From JBCBSP01 sp039819095 (GTDB lineage: Bacteria; Pseudomonadota; Alphaproteobacteria; Caulobacterales; Maricaulaceae), in NCBI GenBank assembly GCA_039819095.1, contig JBCBSP010000015.1, positions 1-24,148 on the forward strand: DNA of 24,148 nt. The letters run 5' to 3'. Every line of letters starts with the position of its first letter. Position 1 is the stretch's first letter. Shown here piece by piece: positions 7,763-18,468 of the stretch. The notes under the pieces are model-generated. The model was not told the DNA's origin and ran no database searches. It saw only the letters and a list, made by a program, of their open reading frames with translations. The position numbers and the translations under genes are program-made.

Positions 7763-8467
7763 ATGGCGAAACTTGCAAAACGCACCGCCGCAGCCCGTGA
7801 GGGCTATGATCGCGATCACCACCACACCGTTGCTGAAGCGGTGAAGCTGGTGAAAGAGCGCGCCACGGCGAAATTCGATGAGACGATCGAACTTTCGGTC
7901 AATCTTGGTGTTGATCCGCGCCACGCCGACCAGATGGTCCGCGGCGTGTGCAACCTGCCCAGCGGCACCGGTCGTTCGGTTCGCGTGGCTGTGTTCGCGA
8001 AAGGTCCGAAGGCTGACGAGGCGACCGCAGCCGGCGCTGATGTCGTTGGCGCTGAGGACCTCGTTGAGAAAGTCCAGGGCGGCGAGATCGACTTCGACAA
8101 GGTCATCGCGACCCCGGACATGATGCCGCTCGTCGGTCGGCTTGGCAAAGTGCTCGGCCCGCGCGGCATGATGCCGAATCCGAAAGTGGGCACCGTGACC
8201 ATGGACGTGACCAAGGCGGTCAACGACTCCAAGGGCGGGGCGGTCGAGTTCCGCGCTGAGAAGGCGGGGATCATCCACGCCGGCGTCGGCAAGGCGAGCT
8301 TCACCGAAGACGCGCTTGCGGCCAACGTCCAGGCGCTGATTGATGCGCTGATGAAGGCCAAGCCGTCCGGCGCCAAGGGCGCGTATATGAAGTCCATCTC
8401 GCTCAGCTCCACCATGGGGCCGGGCGTCAAGATCAGCGTCGCTGAAGCGACGGCGATCCCGGCCTAG
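7763..8467 (+). CDS. rplA: Large-subunit ribosomal protein L1
   Basis: L1 forms the mobile L1 stalk of the 50S subunit that guides E-site tRNA out. In other bacteria it also represses its own operon by binding the mRNA leader. The 234-residue length is standard. Family motifs seen are FDETIELSVNLGVDPRHADQ, GRLGKVLGPRGMMPNPKVGT and FRAEKAGIIHAGVGKASF. It ends in TAG (8465-8467) and is followed by 327 bp of structured non-coding sequence before rplJ. Confidence 0.98.
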   Translation: MAKLAKRTAAAREGYDRDHHHTVAEAVKLVKERATAKFDETIELSVNLGVDPRHADQMVRGVCNLPSGTGRSVRVAVFAKGPKADEATAAGADVVGAEDLVEKVQGGEIDFDKVIATPDMMPLVGRLGKVLGPRGMMPNPKVGTVTMDVTKAVNDSKGGAVEFRAEKAGIIHAGVGKASFTEDALAANVQALIDALMKAKPSGAKGAYMKSISLSSTMGPGVKISVAEATAIPA

Positions 8468-8794
8468 CGCCTGGACGTGAATGTTTGAGTTTTCCGCGCG
8501 TCGATCCTGGATCGCCGCGCGGAAGGAAAGGGCCGGGGCGGGGCGTTTTCGCCGCAAGCCGGTCCGACCTGTCCGAGATCTCGGGGGAGGCGTCCTTTGC
8601 GGCGGCTCTTAATCCAACCGACCCCGGGTGAGACAGAGCGAGATCGATGCAAACGCCTTCGGGCGCGCGTGTCGGTTCGAGCCCTGGGACAGGCTGCGCT
8701 CTTGTCAGCGCGCCGAACCTGAAAGGGCGGGGCGTGCGGCGAGAGCGATCGCCGGGTCTTTCAATGGTGGAAGGCCCAAACTAGGGAGACCGCA
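8468..8794 (+). promoter_or_regulatory. Leader of the rplJ-rplL(-rpoBC) unit, L10-leader-like region
   Basis: This long gap contains several RNA structures. A 9-bp stem TTCCGCGCG (8492-8500) / CGCGCGGAA (8516-8524) is capped by CGATCC/GGATCG. A 12-base palindrome occupies 8573-8584. A closing helix AACCGAC (8616-8622) / GTCGGTT (8671-8677) encloses CGCC-TTCG-GGCG (8654-8665), a stable UUCG tetraloop hairpin. In E. coli and B. subtilis, L10 or L10(L12)4 binds the mRNA upstream of rplJ to autoregulate it; the part at 8616-8677 is my candidate for that element. The rplJ ribosome-binding site AGGGAG lies at 8783-8788. None of the hairpins has a terminal T run. A promoter could also lie here but I cannot identify one. 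Confidence 0.5.
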
Positions 8795-9310
8795 ATGGAT
8801 CGCACGACCAAGGAAGCGGCGGTTGAGGAACTGAAGAGCATCTTCGATTCCTCCGGCGCTGTCGTCCTCGCCCGGTATTCGGGCATGACCGTTGCGGAAA
8901 TGACCGCGCTGCGCGGTGAGCTTCTCAAGTCGGAGGGCCGCCTTAAGGTGGTTCGCAACCGGCTTGCGAAAATCGCCCTGCAAGGATCGAAAGCCGAAGG
9001 CGCATCTGACCTTTTCGAAGGTCCGGTGGCCATCGCCTACACCGATGACTTCACCGCAGCACCCAAGGTCGCAGTCGAGTTCGCCAAATCGAACGAAAAG
9101 TTCGAGATCATTGGCGGCTTCATGGAAGAAGACGTTCTTGACGCCAAAGGCGTTGAGGCGCTGTCCAAGATGCCGTCCCGTGAGGAGCTCATTGCGACCG
9201 TCGTGGCCCGTCTCCTGGGCCAGGCTGGCGAAATCGTGTCCCGGGTCAACGCGCCGGGCGCCACGCTCGCCGCTCAGATCGACACGATCGCCGAGAAAGC
9301 CGACGGCTAA
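8795..9310 (+). CDS. rplJ: Large-subunit ribosomal protein L10
   Basis: L10 anchors the L7/L12 dimers to the 50S subunit and, as a complex with them, represses its own operon in other bacteria. The 171-residue protein is standard length. It carries the N-terminal rRNA-binding domain (SGAVVLARYSGMTVAEMTALR, LKVVRNRLAKIAL) and an elongated C-terminal helix that binds L7/L12. AGGGAG lies six bases before the ATG, and a long structured leader precedes it. rplL follows after 54 bp. Confidence 0.98.
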   Translation: MDRTTKEAAVEELKSIFDSSGAVVLARYSGMTVAEMTALRGELLKSEGRLKVVRNRLAKIALQGSKAEGASDLFEGPVAIAYTDDFTAAPKVAVEFAKSNEKFEIIGGFMEEDVLDAKGVEALSKMPSREELIATVVARLLGQAGEIVSRVNAPGATLAAQIDTIAEKADG

Positions 9311-9364
9311 GGGTCATTCTCCGCAATTTCGAACCGACACCCTGCTGACTGAAGGAAGAAAACA

Positions 9365-9742
9365 ATGGCTGATGTTGCCAAACTTGCTGACGAACTGCTT
9401 GGCCTGACCATCCTGGAAGCCAAGGAACTGAACGACATCCTCGAAGAAAAAGGCATTAAGCCGGCGGCCGCTGCTGTGGCCGTGGCTGGCCCGGCTGCTG
9501 GCGGCGACGCTGGCGGCGCTGCTGAAGAGAAAGACGAGTTTGACGTCATTCTCGTTGCGGCCGGCGACAAGAAAATCAACGTGATCAAGGAAGTTCGCGC
9601 GATCACGGGTCTTGGCCTGAAGGAAGCCAAGGAACTCGTCGAAGCCGGCGGCAAAGCGGTGAAGGAAGCCGCGCCGAAGGCCGAAGCCGAGGAACTGAAG
9701 AAGAAGCTGGAAGAAGCAGGCGCTTCTGTCGAGCTGAAGTAA
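9365..9742 (+). CDS. rplL: Large-subunit ribosomal protein L7/L12
   Basis: L7/L12 is the multi-copy stalk protein that recruits and activates translational GTPases, including the EF-G and EF-Tu encoded in this window. The 125-residue protein shows the N-terminal dimerisation domain (VAKLADELLGLTILEAKEL), an Ala/Gly hinge (about residues 36-58) and the C-terminal factor-binding domain (KINVIKEVRAITGLGLKEAK). AAGGA at 9352-9356 lies eight bases before the ATG. It is followed by 237 bp of hairpin-rich sequence before rpoB. Confidence 0.98.
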   Translation: MADVAKLADELLGLTILEAKELNDILEEKGIKPAAAAVAVAGPAAGGDAGGAAEEKDEFDVILVAAGDKKINVIKEVRAITGLGLKEAKELVEAGGKAVKEAAPKAEAEELKKKLEEAGASVELK

Positions 9743-9785
9743 GACGGGCCAGGTCGATCCCGGCCTGATCCGCATATCGGACCGG

Positions 9786-9940
9786 CGGGCGTGCAGGGTG
9801 TTTCCTGCGCGCCCGTCCGCCCGTTCTAAGACCGCCCGTCCTTGGCTCCGTCCGTCCCGGAGCCGGCGCAAGCGGTGGCCGCGGCCCGCACCGGGTTGTC
9901 TGGCTGGGTTTTTTTGGGGACGGAGAGGCGCGTGCGCCTC
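9786..9940 (+). promoter_or_regulatory. Hairpin cluster between rplL and rpoB, probable attenuator/processing region
   Basis: Three clear hairpins occur. A 12-bp helix (9786-9797 with 9804-9815, one U·G pair, six-base loop) is not followed by a T run. GGCTCCG/CGGAGCC lies at 9844-9850/9858-9864. GAGGCGC/GCGCCTC lies at 9925-9931/9934-9940. A run of seven T (9909-9915) lies between the second and third. In E. coli this same gap holds a partial terminator and an RNase III site that lower rpoBC output relative to ribosomal proteins; this arrangement fits that role by position and structure. The rpoB ribosome-binding site AGGGAG is at 9969-9974. Confidence 0.5.
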
Positions 9941-9979
9941 GGCTGACGTCGCAGGTATTGACCTGCAAAGGGAGCGGAA

Positions 9980-12900
9980 ATGGGTCTGTCGTTCACCGGC
10001 AAGAAGCGCATTCGCAAATCGTTCGGCCGCATCTCCGGGGCCGTGGAGATGCCGAACCTGATTGAGGTTCAAAAACACTCCTACGAGCAGTTTTTGATGA
10101 AGGACATGACCTCGCCGGAGCGTCCGGACGAGGGTCTGCAGGCGGTGTTCAAGTCCGTCTTTCCGGTCAAGGATTTCTCTGAGCGCGCCCTGTTGGAGTT
10201 TGTCTCCTACGAGTTCGAGCCGCCGAAATTCGACGTTGAGGAATGCATCCAGCGCGACCTGACCTATGCGGCGCCGCTGAAGGTGAAGATGCGTCTCATC
10301 GTCTTTGAAGTGGACGAGGAAACCGGCGCGCGCAACGTTAAGGATATTAAGGAGCAGGACGTCTATATGGGCGATATCCCGCTCATGACGGACAAGGGCA
10401 CCTTCATCATCAATGGTACCGAGCGGGTCATCGTCTCCCAGATGCACCGTTCGCCGGGCGTATTCTTCGATCACGACAAAGGTAAAACCCACGCTTCGGG
10501 CAAGTATCTGTTCGCTGCGCGCATCATCCCGTATCGCGGTTCCTGGCTCGACTTCGAGTTTGACGCCAAGGATATCGTGCACGTACGCATCGACCGCCGC
10601 CGCAAGCTGCCGGCGACGACGCTGCTCTATGCGCTCGGCCTGGACAATGAAGAGATCCTCGCGACCTTCTACGATCGGATCACGTATAAGCTCGGCAAGT
10701 CCGGCTGGTCTGCGCCTTACGTCAAGGAACGCTGGCGCGGCGTGAAGCCGGCGCGCGATCTCATCAACGCAAAGACCGGCGACGTTGTCGCCCCGGCCGG
10801 CAAGAAGATTTCCGCGCGCGCGGCCAACAAGCTCGCCGATGATGGTCTGGAATCGCTGCTGCTCAGCGATGAGGATCTGATCGGTCGCTTCGCCGCTGAA
10901 GACCTGGTCAACATGACCACCGGCGAAGTCTTCGCCGAAGCCGGTGATGAGCTGACTGAGGAAGTCCTTGAGGTGCTCAAGGAGTCCGGTCTTAAGGAAT
11001 TGCCGGTCCTGGATATCGACGGCGTCAATGTGGGCGGCTACATGCGCACCACGCTGGCCGCCGACAAGAATGACACGCGCGAGCAGGCGCTGGTGGATAT
11101 CTACCGCGTCATGCGTCCGGGCGAACCGCCGACGCCGGAGACGGCCGAGGCGATGTTCAACGGGCTGTTCTTCGATTCTGAACGCTATGACCTGTCCCCG
11201 GTCGGCCGGGTGAAGATGAATATGCGTCTTGACCTTGAGTGTCCTGACGATGTGCGCGTGCTGCGCAAGGAAGACATCATCGAAGTGCTGCGCACGATTG
11301 TCGGCCTGCGCGACGGCAAGGGCGAGATCGACGATATCGATAACCTGGGCAATCGCCGGGTGCGCTCGGTCGGCGAGCTGATGGAAAACCAGTATCGCAT
11401 CGGCCTTTTGCGCATGGAGCGCGCCATCAAGGAGCGCATGAGCTCGGTGGATATCGACACCGTCATGCCGCATGACCTGGTCAACGCCAAACCGGCGGCT
11501 GCCGCTGTGCGCGAATTCTTTGGCTCCTCTCAGCTGTCCCAGTTCATGGACCAGACCAACCCGCTGTCGGAGGTCACCCACAAGCGCCGCCTGTCCGCGC
11601 TCGGGCCGGGCGGTCTGACACGTGAGCGCGCCGGCTTTGAGGTGCGCGACGTGCACCCGACCCACTATGGCCGGATCTGCCCGATCGAGACGCCGGAAGG
11701 CCCGAATATCGGCCTGATCAACTCGCTGTCGACCTATGCGCGCGTGAACAAGTACGGCTTCATCGAGAGCCCGTACCGTAAGGTGGAGAACGGCCAGCTG
11801 ACCGACCAGGTCGATTACCTCACCGCGATCGAGGAGGCGAAATACAATATCGCCCAGGCGAACGCGACGGTGACCGGCGTTGGCGCGCTGGAGAACGAGT
11901 TCGTCAACTGCCGGGTCGGCCCGGGCCGTGACGCGACGCTGATCCCGCGCGAGGATGTCGATTATATCGACGTCTCGCCAAAGCAGGTTGTGTCCGTGGC
12001 TGCAGCGCTCATTCCCTTCCTGGAGAATGACGACGCCAACCGCGCTCTGATGGGCTCGAACATGCAGCGCCAGGCGGTTCCGCTGGTGAAGGCGGAAGCC
12101 CCGCTTGTCGGCACCGGCATGGAAGCCATCGTGGCGCGCGATTCCGGCGCTGCGGTCGGCGCGCGCCGCGACGGCGTGGTGGAACAGGTCGACGCAATGC
12201 GCATCGTCGTTCGCGCCACCGGCGAGATCGGCGCGGCTGAGGCGGGCGTTGACATCTACACCCTGTCGAAATTCCAGCGCTCCAACCAGTCCACCTCGAT
12301 CAACCAGCGTCCGATCGTGAAGGTGGGTGATGTGGTTCGCGCCGGCGATATCATCGCCGACGGCCCGTCCACCGATCTGGGCGAGCTGGCGCTGGGCCGT
12401 AACGTGCTCGTCGCCTTCATGCCGTGGAATGGCTATAACTTCGAGGATTCCATCCTCATCTCGGAACGCATCGTGCGCGATGACGTGTTCACCTCCATCC
12501 ACCTTGAAGAGTTCGAGGTGATGGCTCGCGACACCAAGCTGGGCCCTGAAGAGATCACGCGCGACATCCCCAATGTGGGCGAAGAAGCGCTCCGCAATCT
12601 CGACGAGGCCGGCATTGTGTCGATCGGCGCCGAGGTTGAGGCGGGCGATATTCTCGTTGGCAAGGTCACGCCGAAGGGTGAAAGCCCGATGACGCCGGAG
12701 GAGAAACTCCTGCGCGCCATCTTCGGTGAAAAGGCCTCCGACGTTCGCGACACCTCGCTGCGCCTGCCGCCGGGCACGACCGGCACCATTGTCGAGGTGC
12801 GCGTCTTCAACCGCCACGGCGTGGACAAGGATCAGCGCGCGCTCGCGATTGAGCGTGAAGAGATCGAGCGTCTGGGCAAGGACCGTGATGACGAGCTGGC

Positions 12901-14059
12901 CATCCTGGAGCGCAATATCTTCGCGCGCCTGGAAGCGCTCCTGCTGGGCGGCAAGGCGGTCTCCGGGCCGCGCGGCTTCTCCAAGGGCAAGGTCACCGAA
13001 CAGTCCCTGGAAGAGGTTCCGCCTTCGCAATGGTGGAAGATCGGCCTGGACGACGAAAAGGCCATGGCCGGCGTTGAAGCGCTGAAGAAGCAATACGACC
13101 AGTCCAAGGCGCGGCTCGACGCCCGCTTTGAGGACAAGGTTGAAAAGCTTCAGCGCGGCGACGAACTGCCGCCGGGCGTGATGAAGATGGTCAAGGTGTT
13201 CGTGGCGGTGAAGCGCAAGCTTCAGCCGGGCGACAAGATGGCCGGCCGCCACGGCAACAAGGGCGTGATCTCCAAGATCAACCCGCTCGAAGACATGCCC
13301 TTCCTGGAAGACGGCACGCCGGTCGACATCGTTCTCAATCCGCTGGGCGTGCCCTCGCGGATGAATGTCGGCCAGATCCTGGAAACCCATATGGGCTGGG
13401 CCTGCAAGGGTCTCGGCCGCCAGATCGGCGAGGCCTATGAGGCCTATAAGCGCGACGGCTCCAACAAGGAGCTGATGAACAAGCTGCAGCTGGCCTATGG
13501 CAAGGATCAGGAGCTGCCCGAAGGCGATGAGGCGGTGGCTGAACTCGGTCGCAACCTGGCCAACGGCGTTCCGATCGGCACCCCGGTCTTCGACGGCGCG
13601 CGCGAGCCGGACGTGGTCGAGCATCTCAAGGCCGCCGGCTTTGATGAGAGCGGCCAGTCGACCCTGTATGACGGCCAGACCGGTGAAGCCTTCCGCCGCG
13701 ATGTGACGGTTGGGATCAAGTATCTTCTCAAGCTCCACCACCTGGTGGACGACAAGATCCACGCCCGCTCCATCGGCCCGTACTCGCTCGTCACCCAGCA
13801 GCCTCTGGGCGGCAAGGCGCAGTTCGGCGGTCAGCGCTTCGGCGAGATGGAAGTCTGGGCGCTGCAGGCCTATGGCGCGGCCTACACGCTGCAGGAGATG
13901 CTCACCGTCAAGTCGGACGACGTGGCCGGCCGCACCAAGGTCTATGAGGCCATCGTGCGCGGCGACGACGCCTTCGAGGCGGGCATTCCGGAAAGCTTCA
14001 ACGTTCTGGTCAAGGAGATGCGCTCTCTCGGCCTGAATGTGGAGCTGGTCAACGAGTAG
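9980..14059 (+). CDS. rpoB: DNA-directed RNA polymerase subunit beta
   Basis: This is the beta subunit of RNA polymerase, forming with beta' the catalytic cleft and the rifampicin pocket. The 1359-residue length is normal for alphaproteobacteria. The rifampicin cluster runs from G515 to about L541 (GSSQLSQFMDQTNPLSEV, then THKRRLSALG). Positions equivalent to E. coli Q513, D516, H526, R529 and S531 are all wild type, while N518 is T. Other motifs are RICPIETPEGPNIGLI, MPWNGYNFEDSILIS, and near the C-terminus GDKMAGRHGNKGVISK and FGEMEVWALQAYGAAYTLQE. AGGGAG lies five bases before the ATG. No Leu TTA/CTA or Ser TCA codon occurs in the whole gene, a sign of strong codon selection. Confidence 0.99.
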   Translation: MGLSFTGKKRIRKSFGRISGAVEMPNLIEVQKHSYEQFLMKDMTSPERPDEGLQAVFKSVFPVKDFSERALLEFVSYEFEPPKFDVEECIQRDLTYAAPLKVKMRLIVFEVDEETGARNVKDIKEQDVYMGDIPLMTDKGTFIINGTERVIVSQMHRSPGVFFDHDKGKTHASGKYLFAARIIPYRGSWLDFEFDAKDIVHVRIDRRRKLPATTLLYALGLDNEEILATFYDRITYKLGKSGWSAPYVKERWRGVKPARDLINAKTGDVVAPAGKKISARAANKLADDGLESLLLSDEDLIGRFAAEDLVNMTTGEVFAEAGDELTEEVLEVLKESGLKELPVLDIDGVNVGGYMRTTLAADKNDTREQALVDIYRVMRPGEPPTPETAEAMFNGLFFDSERYDLSPVGRVKMNMRLDLECPDDVRVLRKEDIIEVLRTIVGLRDGKGEIDDIDNLGNRRVRSVGELMENQYRIGLLRMERAIKERMSSVDIDTVMPHDLVNAKPAAAAVREFFGSSQLSQFMDQTNPLSEVTHKRRLSALGPGGLTRERAGFEVRDVHPTHYGRICPIETPEGPNIGLINSLSTYARVNKYGFIESPYRKVENGQLTDQVDYLTAIEEAKYNIAQANATVTGVGALENEFVNCRVGPGRDATLIPREDVDYIDVSPKQVVSVAAALIPFLENDDANRALMGSNMQRQAVPLVKAEAPLVGTGMEAIVARDSGAAVGARRDGVVEQVDAMRIVVRATGEIGAAEAGVDIYTLSKFQRSNQSTSINQRPIVKVGDVVRAGDIIADGPSTDLGELALGRNVLVAFMPWNGYNFEDSILISERIVRDDVFTSIHLEEFEVMARDTKLGPEEITRDIPNVGEEALRNLDEAGIVSIGAEVEAGDILVGKVTPKGESPMTPEEKLLRAIFGEKASDVRDTSLRLPPGTTGTIVEVRVFNRHGVDKDQRALAIEREEIERLGKDRDDELAILERNIFARLEALLLGGKAVSGPRGFSKGKVTEQSLEEVPPSQWWKIGLDDEKAMAGVEALKKQYDQSKARLDARFEDKVEKLQRGDELPPGVMKMVKVFVAVKRKLQPGDKMAGRHGNKGVISKINPLEDMPFLEDGTPVDIVLNPLGVPSRMNVGQILETHMGWACKGLGRQIGEAYEAYKRDGSNKELMNKLQLAYGKDQELPEGDEAVAELGRNLANGVPIGTPVFDGAREPDVVEHLKAAGFDESGQSTLYDGQTGEAFRRDVTVGIKYLLKLHHLVDDKIHARSIGPYSLVTQQPLGGKAQFGGQRFGEMEVWALQAYGAAYTLQEMLTVKSDDVAGRTKVYEAIVRGDDAFEAGIPESFNVLVKEMRSLGLNVELVNE

Positions 14060-14096
14060 GCCCGCACGCACTGCGGATCGTGACGTTTACTTATCT

Positions 14097-14134
14097 GGCG
14101 GCGGGCTCGCCCCTCCTCACAGGAGCCCGCCGCC
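14097..14134 (+). promoter_or_regulatory. 12-bp hairpin in the rpoB-rpoC gap with a loop complementary to the rpoC ribosome-binding site
   Basis: The arms at 14097-14108 and 14123-14134 are perfectly complementary (GGCGGCGGGCTC / GAGCCCGCCGCC) around a 14-base loop. The loop contains CCTCCT (14112-14117), which can pair locally with AGGAG (14121-14125) or with the rpoC Shine-Dalgarno AGGAG (14145-14149). No T run follows, so it is not a terminator. It may affect translation of rpoC or mRNA stability. Confidence 0.55.
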
Positions 14135-14156
14135 GCCACCGTCAAGGAGACGGACC

Positions 14157-18377
<4,221 letters not shown>

Positions 18378-18408
18378 GCGCTTCGCCTCTCATCGCTGAG
18401 CAAACGAG

Positions 18409-18439
18409 AAACCCGCCGGCGCGCGCCGGCGGGTTTTTT
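18409..18439 (+). terminator. Perfect palindromic terminator after rpoC
   Basis: Positions 18409-18436 form a perfect 28-base palindrome (half-site AAACCCGCCGGCGC), folding into a GC-rich stem and running into six T (18434-18439). It lies 31 bp after the rpoC stop codon. On the minus strand the same stem is followed by TTTCTCGTTT, so it may also stop the convergent gene that ends at 18469. Confidence 0.93.
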
Positions 18440-18468
18440 GTTGTCTTGCGGGTTGACTTGCCACGAAC

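Noticed and set aside
6197..8557. Minus-strand open frames over secE-nusG (6197-7240) and rplK-rplA (7277-8557)
   Set aside because: They cover certain plus-strand genes and the tRNA and have shadow-type composition.
9909..9915. T7 tract in the rplL-rpoB gap as an intrinsic terminator
   Set aside because: No stable stem ends directly at the tract, and full termination would silence rpoBC. It is kept only as part of a possible attenuator region.
11519..11610. Threonine instead of asparagine next to the rifampicin cluster (E. coli position 518)
   Set aside because: Recalled as a common alphaproteobacterial variant; the main resistance positions are wild type, so no resistance is inferred.
9314..14071. 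A 1585-codon open frame on the minus strand over rplL and rpoB
   Set aside because: It is exactly in register with the sense codons of rplL and rpoB. Its openness follows from absence of TTA/CTA/TCA codons. There is no independent coding evidence, and the sense genes are certain.
14037..14156. Upstream in-frame start for rpoC
   Set aside because: The extension overlaps rpoB and runs through the intergenic hairpin. The ATG at 14157 has AAGGAG and the conserved N-terminus.
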